Shown here: positions 17,845-25,647 of the stretch, piece by piece
How the letters are laid out: every line of letters begins with the position of its first letter
Numbering within the stretch: the stretch's first letter is position 1
From: Flavobacteriales bacterium
GTDB lineage: Bacteria; Bacteroidota; Bacteroidia; Flavobacteriales_F; PHOS-HE28
Direction: 5' to 3'
Length of the DNA: 64,000 nt
Assembly: GCA_016705955.1 (NCBI GenBank)
Contig: JADJKO010000002.1
Coordinates: 186,001-250,000 of the forward strand
Notes under the pieces: generated by a model
Told to the model about the DNA's origin: nothing
Databases searched by the model: none
What the model saw: the letters and a program-made list of their open reading frames with translations, nothing else
Translations under genes and position numbers: made by a program

Positions 17845-18449
17845 CACACCTTGTCGTGTTCCAAACCGATGTCCCATTCTTCTGGATCGGCCATACCCAC
17901 ATGAACCAATCGGCCAACGAGGATCAGCGTAGCGCTACCAATTATCGCGGTGAGGCCCATCAATAGTGGTACCCAACAATTGGACTTCACGCTCAGAACC
18001 ATGATGCCCAGTAATGATAGGCCCATTCCCAAGAGCGCAAACACAACGCTCCATAAGAGTCCATCGCGTAGGCCGATACGCGTACGGTTCAGCGACTCGA
18101 AATGAAGACATGCCTCGGCAAACCCGTGGTTCCCTTCTTTCTGTGGTATGTTCTTTTGTACTTCTGCGAATCGACGTAGCATTCGATGCACGATTTTGAG
18201 ATCTTCGCGTTCCACTGCGGCTTCAAGTTTCAGACGATCTAGGAGGCGACGGGACCCCAGTGTCGGCACGTACCGCTGAACATAGTCAGGCTCTCTATCC
18301 CACCGCAATAGCATGCTCTTGCCCAAGCCAACCATCAAGCGAATGAGCGCTTGTGTCCTAAAATGAATGAAGACAGCCGGCAGCGCTGCCAATGCTGCTA
18401 GGCATTGTGCCAAGGTGCTGAAGTAGTAGAGTAGCGCGTTGTTATCCAT
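17844..18449 (-). CDS. Membrane protein of unknown function (201 aa)
   Basis: Hydrophobic segments lie near residues 8-28 (YYFSTLAQCLAALAALPAVF) and, in the C-terminal third, at about 130-152 and 157-180. Between them is a charged helical region (LKLEAAVEREDLKIVHRMLRR), probably cytoplasmic. The N-terminal pattern of a helix starting FSTLAQCLAAL is common in uncharacterised membrane proteins with a 1+2 helix topology. It heads a tight run (one-base overlap with the T5orf172-like gene, then 6 bases to the next), so it should act with those proteins. Its own upstream region holds the relic of a restriction-modification gene. Confidence 0.72.
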   Translation of the reverse strand: MDNNALLYYFSTLAQCLAALAALPAVFIHFRTQALIRLMVGLGKSMLLRWDREPDYVQRYVPTLGSRRLLDRLKLEAAVEREDLKIVHRMLRRFAEVQKNIPQKEGNHGFAEACLHFESLNRTRIGLRDGLLWSVVFALLGMGLSLLGIMVLSVKSNCWVPLLMGLTAIIGSATLILVGRLVHVGMADPEEWDIGLEHDKV

Positions 18450-18458
18450 ACAAGGTTG

Positions 18459-18584
18459 TCATCGCTTGGCTTTCTCCATCCCCCTCAACACCACCATCGT
18501 CCCTATGCACACCGTCGTCACCCGCTTCAACAAGTCTACAACCTGCACCTTGTAGTCCACGAATCGGTAGGTGTTGAACTTCTC
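18459..18584 (-). pseudogene. Relic of the 3' end of a second R-M gene copy
   Basis: On the minus strand these 126 bases translate as a 41-residue peptide starting EKFNTYRFVDYK and ending RGMEKAKR, then a TGA stop. It aligns without gaps to the C-terminus of the intact restriction-modification protein (EKFNTYRFADYK... to ...RGMEAAIR), with 30 of 41 residues identical. Homology stops abruptly at 18584, next to the stop codon of the lipoprotein gene at 18598. The divergence is too large for a recent tandem duplication. It looks like the remains of a different allele that once ended here. Confidence 0.85.
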
Positions 18585-18597
18585 GAGGGGCGCGGGC

Positions 18598-19191
18598 TTA
18601 AATGATCTTTATTGGCAACAGCGTACACTGCTTGTCCAGCGCTACATCCGTTTTCTTGATGTAGCCATTGCGATTGGCCGGCTTATACAAGGCTATACAT
18701 ACACTACCCTCCTTACCGGACAGGTCGATATTGTCCGCAACGTTGATATGCAAGACATACTGCGAATGCGCTTCCACATGGAACCTGTACTTCAAACTGG
18801 TCATGTTCAATTCCATGTATCGCGAGGTCCCCGCCTGTACTATGCCAACACCGGTGGTGAATTGCTTGAATGGCATGAATTTGCAGATGACGGTCCCGCT
18901 AAAGCTCAACTCGTGCCACCCGCTGTCAATGCGGAAAACGTTCGTTATCGATGCTTCGTTGATCATCGAGAGATCTTCGTTGCCGTCCACGCTCAGGTAT
19001 GTATTCACGCGGCTATGGAAGTATTGGATCTGCTGCCCCGCTTGGCGCCCATTAGTCATGAAATTAACATTCGCCACGCCTGCAATGGCCTTGTTAGCGG
19101 TACCTGAAGGTCCGTAGGAGTGCATGGCGCAGCTGGATAGGACGACAGAAGAGATCACGAGCACACTAGAATGAATAAGTGGGGTCCGCAT
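18598..19191 (-). CDS. Small lipoprotein of unknown function (197 aa)
   Basis: The N-terminus carries a lipoprotein signal with lipobox VLSSC at about residue 21. The rest appears as a beta-rich extracytoplasmic domain (HELSFSGTVICKFM, RYMELNMTSLKYRFHVEAH, YVLHINVADNIDL). I recognise no family. Base composition looks clearly lower in GC than in the flanking genes, which suggests recent arrival. It is enclosed by two related sequences in the same orientation: the R-M relic downstream and the true end of the R-M gene 45 bases upstream. It may be transcribed with the R-M gene. Confidence 0.7.
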   Translation of the reverse strand: MRTPLIHSSVLVISSVVLSSCAMHSYGPSGTANKAIAGVANVNFMTNGRQAGQQIQYFHSRVNTYLSVDGNEDLSMINEASITNVFRIDSGWHELSFSGTVICKFMPFKQFTTGVGIVQAGTSRYMELNMTSLKYRFHVEAHSQYVLHINVADNIDLSGKEGSVCIALYKPANRNGYIKKTDVALDKQCTLLPIKII

Positions 19192-19236
19192 GACTTGGTT
19201 TGTTGAGTAAAGAATCTGGACGCAATGCGTGGTAAG

Positions 19237-22200
19237 TTATCGTATGGCCGCCTCCATCCCCCTAACCACCTCCATCGACCCCACACTCACCGTCGTCACC
19301 CGCTTCAACAAGTCTATCACCTTCTCCTTATAGTCTGCAAACCGGTACGTGTTGAACTTCTCCCGGATCGTCGGGTCCTTCGGCGTTTTCTCCTTGTATT
19401 GGTCCAGCACCCATTCCAGGGCGCTGCGGTTGCCCAGCTTGTAGGCCCAGGCTTCTTTGGGGATGCCCTTCAGTAGCGTCAGCTCATCCAGCTCGATGAT
19501 GCCTGCCTCCTTGTCGGCCTTCAGCTTCACCTTCACTGCGGGTACATACCCGTAAGGTGTCATGGGATCAGCGATCAGACCATCGATCACCGCTTGCTTC
19601 TTCTCCTTCTGGCGTTCTGCACTTCGGCTTCGCACCGCTTCAAGTGGAAAGAGTTGAACAGTTTCGAAGTTGATGTGCAGATCCATCAATTCCTTACCCC
19701 ACTTGCTCCACTGAGTGAAATCCGGGTAAAGCGGTACGCGTGGGAAATCGCGCTTCAAGTTCCTCTCGTACTTGGCGCGGTACTGTGGGTCGTGGAAGAC
19801 GGCGTACGCGTATTGGAACACTTGTTCCTTGCTGATCTTCTTGTTCCCGTAGTGTATCCGGAACCGTTCAAGCCCCCAGTCCGTCAAGTTGTCGTGGCGC
19901 ATGCCATCGGCCCCATAGCGATACAATGGCAGCGCATGTGTTCCGCCAGCCGCCGGACTCACGAAGTTCATGTCGAATGGATCGCGCACAGCCATAACGC
20001 TGAAAGGTCTCGCCGTTCCGGTTATGAAGGTGATGGTTGGATTCGGCTGATCCAATCCTTTCCCGAACATCTGGTAGTGGTTGTCGGTCAGGCGATGGTT
20101 GACGAGTTTCTCCGTGTAGTGGTACATCCTTGTGAACGGTCGGTACATGGTACCCCGCACATGCTCCTTGGAGAACTGTCCCTTGGTGCCGCGCAACAAG
20201 TGGTCTTTCAGGCTGGAACTCCACTTGATGATGTCAGGATAGGAACGGTCGCCGCGTTGGACGAGGTCGTTGTATGCCGTGGTGAAGTACCGCATGCGCT
20301 TCACCAGGTCGGATTCACTGAAGTCGTACAACCACTCGTCGCGGTTGGTATTGATACCGAGCGAATGAAGGGTGAACAGCGCGTTGACCTCAACACCCGG
20401 TCGAGCGTCATGCTCGATGGTCGGAAGCAACGCGTTGAACTCATCACCCGCTTGTTCGACCCAGGTGTCCTTCACGTCCGGCAACAACTCCGCGAAAGGC
20501 ATGGCACCAATTTCTTCCTGTGAGCGGAACCAGTCGAGCTTCTCGGCACGGTCAAGCTGGTCGCTGAGTTCGATGTACTGGATTCTGCACGGCCCAGTCT
20601 TCTTCTCCTGCCGTATAAGGAAGCAGATGGCAACGCCGGTCTGGATCCCGAACACATTGTGTTTTGTCCCAGAGATCTTTGGATTGTCGCGGACATCGCT
20701 ATGGGTGTCGATCACATAAGCATGCGTGAACTCGTCCTTCACCGTGGCACGGAAGCCATCCAGTGCCTTGCCATCGATGTATGAACGATTGGTGACGAAT
20801 GCGATGATCCCGTTCCGATCCACCCGGTCCATGGCCCAGCGGTAGAAGCGGGTGTACATGTCGTACACATTCGCCTTGTTCGTGGCGCGAGAACGCTTCG
20901 CGTAGGTCTCCTTGATCCGCTTGTCGATGAAAGTGTATTCGCGGTTCTTGTTGTTGTCGTTCTCGTTCTGCTGGTTGGCGTTGTACGGCGGGTTGCCGAT
21001 GATCACACTGATCTTCTTGCTGTTCTGGTTCTTGATCCGCGTGGCGTTCACGCTGTTCAGGCCGAACATGTCCTCCTGCTTGCCACTGAACTGCAGCGCC
21101 CCGGTATTGTCCAGCGTATCCACAAAGCAGAGGTTGGGGAACTCCGCGTAGTAGCCCATCTTCTGCTTGAAGGTGTACTCGATGTTGAGGTTGGCCACGT
21201 AGTAGGGCAGTATGGCCACCTCGTTGGCGTGCATCTCGTTCTTGTACTTGTAGTCCAGGTCCTGCTTCGGTATGTGGTCTATGATGTCCGTGAGGAAGGT
21301 GCCCGTGCCGGTGGCGGGGTCCAGGATCTCCACGTTCTTGCTGCTCAAGGTCTTGCCGAAGTGCCGGTGCAGCAACTGGTCCGTGCTGCGGATCATGAAG
21401 CGCACGATCTCGTTGGGCGTGTACACCACCCCCAGCCGGTCCGCCATCTTGGGGTTGTACACCTTGTAGAAGTTCTCGTACAGCACTTTTAGGAACTGCT
21501 GCTTCTCGTGGTGGTCCTTGATGCCCGCTGCGGCGGCGTTGATCACCTCGTAGTAATGCTCCAGCGCGGCCAGCAGGTTCTTGCGGTCACTGTAGCTGAA
21601 GAGCGTGCCGATAAGGGCCTCCAACTGCTGGCCCATGTTGTTGTGCTGGTGGAAGTCGGGCTCGTCGAAGATCTTGTTGAAGATGTCCGCCGTGAGGATG
21701 TGCTGGATCATCATCTCGCGGATGTCCGCTTCGGTGATGTCCGGGTTGATCTCCGCCTTGCACAAGGTCCAGAACACCTCTGATGCGGCGATGAATTGGG
21801 CGTTCTGCTTTCGCGCCGTCTCGATCTTGTCGCGCAGTGTTTCCAGGATGGTGGGCAGGTCCGTCTTGAACTGGTCCAGCGCCTCTTCGAACTTCCGTGC
21901 CTCGGGGTGCTTGTGGTTCACAAAGGCGTTGAGGATGCCATCCAGCTTGTCGGCATCCTTGAAGGGGACGCGCATTACCTCACGTCCTTCCTGGATCAGA
22001 ACGGCGGTCTGGCTGTCCTCAAAGAGGATGTTGCGGTCCGGGTAGCCCTTCTTGAATTTCTTCTCGATCTCCTCGTCGATGTCGTCCGCCTCGTCCTTGC
22101 TCTCCCAATAGCCGTAGTCCAGGCGCAGGGCGTTCTTCAGGGTGCCGTCCGGCGTCACCTTCCTGCCGAGCTTGCCTTCGACGCTGAGTTCAGTAATGAG

Positions 22201-22338
22201 GATGAGGTCCTTCTTCTCGGCGTAGTGATTCAGCAGGGTATAGAAGGCGCTGCGTATGGCGGTCTCCTTTCCGCTGCCGCCATAGTCGCGGATCTTCTGT
22301 ACGCTGGTGTAGTACTTGTCTATGGCGGGGGAGGACAT
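19237..22338 (-). CDS. Single-chain restriction-modification enzyme (type IIG / type ISP-like N6-adenine methylase)
   Basis: A 1033-residue protein. The N-terminal region (residues 45-125) looks like a PD-(D/E)XK nuclease fold with D74 and E79-S-K81 in LDYGYWESKDEADDIDEE. A helical connector follows, then the N6-adenine methyltransferase domain with SAM motif DPATGTGTF at 340-348 and catalytic NPPY at 449-452. The C-terminal 350 residues should be the target recognition domain. Databases often label such proteins 'type ISP', but the SF2 helicase part of true type ISP enzymes (about 1500-1600 aa) is absent here, so a type IIG-like enzyme is the better fit. A Crp-like regulator is transcribed divergently, and the C-terminus has a diverged relic copy downstream. 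Confidence 0.88.
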   Translation of the reverse strand: MSSPAIDKYYTSVQKIRDYGGSGKETAIRSAFYTLLNHYAEKKDLILITELSVEGKLGRKVTPDGTLKNALRLDYGYWESKDEADDIDEEIEKKFKKGYPDRNILFEDSQTAVLIQEGREVMRVPFKDADKLDGILNAFVNHKHPEARKFEEALDQFKTDLPTILETLRDKIETARKQNAQFIAASEVFWTLCKAEINPDITEADIREMMIQHILTADIFNKIFDEPDFHQHNNMGQQLEALIGTLFSYSDRKNLLAALEHYYEVINAAAAGIKDHHEKQQFLKVLYENFYKVYNPKMADRLGVVYTPNEIVRFMIRSTDQLLHRHFGKTLSSKNVEILDPATGTGTFLTDIIDHIPKQDLDYKYKNEMHANEVAILPYYVANLNIEYTFKQKMGYYAEFPNLCFVDTLDNTGALQFSGKQEDMFGLNSVNATRIKNQNSKKISVIIGNPPYNANQQNENDNNKNREYTFIDKRIKETYAKRSRATNKANVYDMYTRFYRWAMDRVDRNGIIAFVTNRSYIDGKALDGFRATVKDEFTHAYVIDTHSDVRDNPKISGTKHNVFGIQTGVAICFLIRQEKKTGPCRIQYIELSDQLDRAEKLDWFRSQEEIGAMPFAELLPDVKDTWVEQAGDEFNALLPTIEHDARPGVEVNALFTLHSLGINTNRDEWLYDFSESDLVKRMRYFTTAYNDLVQRGDRSYPDIIKWSSSLKDHLLRGTKGQFSKEHVRGTMYRPFTRMYHYTEKLVNHRLTDNHYQMFGKGLDQPNPTITFITGTARPFSVMAVRDPFDMNFVSPAAGGTHALPLYRYGADGMRHDNLTDWGLERFRIHYGNKKISKEQVFQYAYAVFHDPQYRAKYERNLKRDFPRVPLYPDFTQWSKWGKELMDLHINFETVQLFPLEAVRSRSAERQKEKKQAVIDGLIADPMTPYGYVPAVKVKLKADKEAGIIELDELTLLKGIPKEAWAYKLGNRSALEWVLDQYKEKTPKDPTIREKFNTYRFADYKEKVIDLLKRVTTVSVGSMEVVRGMEAAIR

Positions 22339-22474
22339 GCGGGCGGTTCTGCTGAAGGCGTGAATGTCCGGATCGCGACCGACTTATTGGCGGGCCTGTC
22401 AACAAGTTATTCGCGATGGCCCGTTTACCCCGATCGGCATGTCATTCGCTTTCGGCGACACATACCTCCCGAAC

Positions 22475-23107
22475 ATGGATGACCTGCGCAAGTGGTTGAA
22501 GGACTATTCTGAACTCAGTCCGAAGGAATGGACCGCGTTGAGCAAGGCGCTGGAACGTGTCCAGATCGGGAAGAATGAACGCTTTCAAACCGCAGGCAGA
22601 ATTGCAGGGCGGATCGGCTTCCTACAAAGCGGAGCGATGTATGCACGATACGCGGACGAGCAACGGAAGCATCGTGTCGCCTACTTCAACATGACGACCG
22701 TGAATCGCATCGTTTGCGATCTACAGGCGTTCACTGCAGGCGGTAGGGCCACAATGGATATCAAAGCCGTTGAACCCTGTGATCTTTTCGTATTGGACCG
22801 TGAGCAGTTGTACAGCCTGTATGACCAGCACCAAGGCATCGAACGATTGGGGCGCAAATTGGCGGAGTACAGTTATGCCCGCGCCATGGACCGGAGCGGG
22901 CGCATGGAAAAATCCAATGAGGAACGGGTAGCCGACTTAAGAAAATTCTATCCGGAAGTCATCCGCACGTTCACCCGGTCCCAGGTGGGTGAGTACCTGA
23001 ATACAGACAAGCACGAAGTGAGCCGTGCCCTGACCCAACTGAATGGTCACGCCAAAAGTGATGCGAAAACGCGATCGCGACCTGCACGACCGCCCGGACC
23101 TTTGTGA
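22475..23107 (+). CDS. Crp/Fnr-family transcriptional regulator
   Basis: A 210-residue protein. A cyclic-nucleotide-binding beta-roll covers residues 20-125 (GRIGFLQSGAMYARYADEQRKHRVAYFN, VEPCDLFVLDREQL). A long dimerisation helix follows, then a short C-terminal helix-turn-helix (TRSQVGEYLNTDKHEVSRALTQL). The cNMP-binding signature residues are not conserved, as usual in Bacteroidota Crp-like proteins, so no ligand is assumed. The ATG at 22475 gives the normal N-terminus; an in-frame ATG at 22439 would add 12 residues. It is divergent from the R-M gene with only about 135 bases between the starts, so it could control that gene, though this is not shown. Confidence 0.85.
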   Translation: MDDLRKWLKDYSELSPKEWTALSKALERVQIGKNERFQTAGRIAGRIGFLQSGAMYARYADEQRKHRVAYFNMTTVNRIVCDLQAFTAGGRATMDIKAVEPCDLFVLDREQLYSLYDQHQGIERLGRKLAEYSYARAMDRSGRMEKSNEERVADLRKFYPEVIRTFTRSQVGEYLNTDKHEVSRALTQLNGHAKSDAKTRSRPARPPGPL

Positions 23108-23128
23108 AGTTCAAAAAACGAACAACGA

Positions 23129-23416
23129 ATGACACGCATACGAGAAACCCGCTATGAATATGGAGTGTTGAATGATATGTCACGTGCCTTCAACGCTACC
23201 CTCGGCGATAATACCGGCCGCACGACCACCCAGCGCACGCAGGATGGCATGTACAACCTCACCAATGGGAAGGTGGACCCCACCGGAGGTGAGATGCACG
23301 CGCTTATGATCGGTAGTGCAGCTTGTCTCGCATCAGGCAACAAGGCACTCAAAGTGGCCGGGGTGATCGGCTTAGCCGCTGTGGTGGCAAGCTGGTTCGC
23401 TGGTGAGGAGGACTAA
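23129..23416 (+). CDS. Hypothetical protein with C-terminal hydrophobic segment (95 aa)
   Basis: Not recognised. A polar N-terminal half (TRYEYGVLNDMSRAFNATLG, then Thr/Gln-rich) precedes a glycine/alanine-rich hydrophobic stretch at about residues 70-90 (KVAGVIGLAAVVASWFAG), long enough for one membrane helix. It lies 21 bases after the Crp-like gene on the same strand and is probably co-transcribed with it. The ATG at 23129 is the first in frame. Codon use looks like that of its neighbours. Confidence 0.55.
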   Translation: MTRIRETRYEYGVLNDMSRAFNATLGDNTGRTTTQRTQDGMYNLTNGKVDPTGGEMHALMIGSAACLASGNKALKVAGVIGLAAVVASWFAGEED

Positions 23417-23487
23417 GTAGGATGCCTTCACCGGAACGGGCACCCGGTCACGGCTACTGTTACAAGGTGCCCACAACAACAGCACTG

Positions 23488-23634
23488 ATGAGCAAGAGCA
23501 GTAATAACAACAATAGCAGCAACCAGCAGAACCCCAACAAGGGAAGCAGCGGTACCAATACCCAGTACGACAAGGGCCAAGGGAATCGCGGTGGGCAGAT
23601 GAACCCCAACAGAGGTGGAGGCAAAGGGAAGTAA
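23488..23634 (+). CDS. Asn/Gly/Gln-rich micro-protein (48 aa)
   Basis: A short, strongly polar low-complexity protein: Ser/Asn run at the start, QNPNKGSSGTN, then GNRGGQMNPNRGGGKGK. It is basic and likely disordered. The ATG at 23488 is preferred over an upstream in-frame start that adds non-repetitive sequence. A strong intrinsic terminator follows 24 bases after the stop, and a candidate partner lies 71 bases upstream, which supports expression. No function can be assigned. Confidence 0.45.
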   Translation: MSKSSNNNNSSNQQNPNKGSSGTNTQYDKGQGNRGGQMNPNRGGGKGK

Positions 23635-23657
23635 TGCCTACCGAACGTTTGATCGGA

Positions 23658-23686
23658 GGGCCGCACCGTGTGCGGCCCTCTCTTTT
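23658..23686 (+). terminator. Intrinsic terminator after Asn/Gly-rich gene
   Basis: A 9-bp GC stem (GGGCCGCAC with GTGCGGCCC, loop CGT) is followed by the T-rich tail TCTCTTTT. It closes the plus-strand run that begins with the Crp-like regulator. Confidence 0.85.
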
Positions 23687-23836
23687 CTCGCGCCCTTACA
23701 AGTACCGCCTAACTTGTTCCCGATGTCCGGGATCGTTCGAGGCGCGTGCCCGCAAGGGTCCGTCCGCCTGTTCGAGCGCCGGGCATCGCTATTGGGTGCG
23801 GTTGTTCACTGGCCTTTGAGCTTACCGGCTACTAGC

Positions 23837-23986
23837 CTAGGCCAACGAACCGAACACCCAAAAGACCGCAACCACCAAACCGACCACGAGCCCAACGCGC
23901 CACCACGGCCAAAGCTGGTTGGGTTCCTCCGGGTCGTAGAGGAAGAGGTTCAACAGGTCAGTGAGGTAGCGTTGCACCAGTCGCAC
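23837..23986 (-). CDS. Possible small single-helix membrane protein (49 aa)
   Basis: This frame is too short for ordinary gene calling. From a GTG at 23986 it reads VRLVQRYLTDLLNLFLYDPE, a Pro/Trp linker, then a strong transmembrane helix VGLVVGLVVAVFWVFGSLA ending at a TAG stop. The amphipathic helix plus one membrane helix is a typical small membrane-protein layout. There is no ATG: upstream the frame is open to a TGA near 24036 with only GTG as a plausible start. It is convergent with the Asn/Gly-rich gene and 150 bases from its terminator. Confidence 0.4.
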   Translation of the reverse strand: MRLVQRYLTDLLNLFLYDPEEPNQLWPWWRVGLVVGLVVAVFWVFGSLA

Positions 23987-24379
23987 GGTGTGAAGTTCGG
24001 CACCCCGCCTACATTCACCCCATGCCCTCCGCCCAACTCACTGCGGCCCGCACCCTCCTGGGTGATGTTCAACTTGAGGCATTCCTACATGCCGTGCGCG
24101 ATGAAGGCCGGGTACGTGCTGCGAACATGATCCTACCGGGGAAGTACAGTAAGGTGCTGGGCATTTTGCCGGGTTCGGATAACAGCAGAAACTCGCGCTG
24201 GGCAAGGCCGCGTTGGAATGCAAGGGCCTTTACTTCCGTGGCACTATGCCTGATCGGTTCCATGGCTTCGAGTCCTCGATCGCAAAGCCCATTGTCACCG
24301 CTTGCACCAACGCAAAAGCCCCGGAGATCGCTCCGGGGCTTTCACAGGTCGTGTACTGTCCAAGTAGTGGTCGTCTGCG
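23987..24379. other. Gap of about 390 bases with a possible decayed gene
   Basis: A plus-strand frame from the ATG at 24022 looks protein-like at first (QLEAFLHAVRDEGRVRAANM) but loses coding character after about 24180. A protein-like continuation (QQKLALGKAALECKGLYFRG) then appears in the next frame. One inserted base near 24182 would join them, so this could be a small frameshifted gene, but it would run into the terminator at 24315. I do not call it as a gene. Nothing else is evident. Confidence 0.35.
24315..24342. terminator. Bidirectional intrinsic terminator
   Basis: AAAGCCCCGGAG pairs perfectly with CTCCGGGGCTTT around an ATCG loop, giving a GC stem with A and T tails on both sides. 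It lies 38 bases beyond the stop of the fibronectin type III gene on the minus strand. Confidence 0.85.
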
Positions 24380-25015
24380 TTATGCTGCTTTGCGGCCGAT
24401 GGAAAGGGCCGTAACTGCGCTGCTCATTCCACTGCGCGTGGAAGTGCCGATGGCGCATAGCTTGAAGGAGTAGTAGGTCAGCGGGTCAAGTCCGGTGGCT
24501 TCATACCGGCTGTTGCTGGTAAGGGTCAGTGGTTGCCAAAGCTCACCTTCGTGCACATCGGCTCGACGGATGTACAATTGGTACATGCGGGCACCGCGCA
24601 CCGGGGGCCAGCGCACGATGATGGTGCCATGCCGTGATCCTGTTCTGGCGCGTACGTGCTCCGGGTCCTTTAGTGCGGTGATGCGCTTGGAGGGGTCGCG
24701 CTCCGTGAAACCGGCGCTGTACACGATCGCGGTATTCCCTTGGGCCACCGCATTCACATAGCCCGCGAGTGCCTTGATCATCTCCTTCACCGTGATGAAG
24801 CGTTCCTGCTTGATGCAGTAGTCCAATCTGCTGCCGCCATTCAGGGTGCGCAGAGTCGACTGCTTTAGTGCATCACACGCAGCGCCGAAGTCGGCCATGC
24901 TAGGCAGGGGTGAGGGGAAGGCCGGATTGCCGTTCATCGCCGCATGGATGAGCCGGGCACGGTTCAGGACGGCTAGGGCGTTGAGCCCTCTGAGGTCGGT
25001 CTTGATCAAGCGCAT
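24380..25015 (-). CDS. Fibronectin type III domain protein (phage/Bacteroidota orphan family)
   Basis: A 211-residue protein with no signal peptide. The N-terminal helical half has the recurring pattern RGLNALAVLNRARLI, NGNPAFPSPLPSMADFGAACDAL, then TVKEMIKALAGYVNAVAQGN and AIVYSAGF. The C-terminal half is a fibronectin type III-like beta sandwich (GTIIVRWPPVRGARMYQLYI, YEATGLDPLTYYSFKLCAIG). Proteins with this exact layout recur as orphans in Bacteroidota genomes; their role is unknown. The ATG at 25015 begins the recognised N-terminus (MRLIKTDLRG). A strong bidirectional terminator follows the gene. Confidence 0.78.
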   Translation of the reverse strand: MRLIKTDLRGLNALAVLNRARLIHAAMNGNPAFPSPLPSMADFGAACDALKQSTLRTLNGGSRLDYCIKQERFITVKEMIKALAGYVNAVAQGNTAIVYSAGFTERDPSKRITALKDPEHVRARTGSRHGTIIVRWPPVRGARMYQLYIRRADVHEGELWQPLTLTSNSRYEATGLDPLTYYSFKLCAIGTSTRSGMSSAVTALSIGRKAA

Positions 25016-25647
25016 GTGTTCCAAGTATGGATGGCACTTGAACGCGATGGCCGGGTTCACGGTTACATCCACTTGGAAGGTGATCGATGATCGCGATGCT
25101 GCGACCGGAGAATACCCGGTGTTGATCACAGTAGGGTGGATGCCCGTTGCGTTGTGCCGTATCGCGGGTGCGGAGGTCTTCCGCGCGATCGCGGAAGTAC
25201 GCTTCCCATTCGCTCAAGCCGATCGCGCGTAGGCGTAACTCCGGACGGCCATCGCCCCATGAGGGTGTGCCACCGGATCGCGTGACCGAGCAATGGCGTG
25301 CTCCCACGTCGTGATCGCGTGGAGCGGAACCGTGATCGCATCGGTGATCTCTTCGATCATCCATTGAGGAGACGCGGATGCATTCCCGATGAAAGTGAAC
25401 GTAGTGGCGCTTTCACCGGTCGCCTCGTGCTTCAAGGCAACCGCTCCTTGCCTCTTTGTGATCGCGATCCCGCATTTGGCGATCGCGGATCGCTTGGATC
25501 ACCGTAGAATATGGAGCAAGAGCAGCGTCGGTGGAACTCCGGCACCCGTGGCGAGTCCCTATCGGGATCCCCCACTCAAGTCTCGGATCCCTGTCCGTCT
25601 AGCGACCACGTTCTATTACAAGGTGGAGTGCAACCGCTCCGCCCCCC
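25016..25647. other. Gap of about 630 bases rich in GATCGCG words, no gene
   Basis: No frame here looks like a complete protein. Short frames on both strands have protein-like fragments (for example GLSEWEAYFRDRAEDL on the minus strand) but no consistent start-to-stop reading, so gene decay is possible. The heptamer GATCGCG or its complement occurs at least seven times between about 25088 and 25490, and GCGATCGC twice. Confidence 0.5.

Noticed and set aside
19237..22338. Full type ISP enzyme or a BREX/DISARM methylase
   Set aside because: No helicase motifs are present and no BREX or DISARM partner genes (pglZ, brxC, drmA, drmB) lie nearby; a single-chain type IIG-like enzyme fits better.
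24022..24414. Plus-strand frame with a protein-like beginning (MPSAQLTAARTLL...)
   Set aside because: Coding character changes frame near 24180 and both frames run into a terminator hairpin; too weak for a gene call, kept only as a note on the gap.
25214..25435. Minus-strand 73-residue frame in the gap before the fibronectin-type gene
   Set aside because: Protein-like for about 50 residues but with no continuation or family match; more likely decayed sequence.
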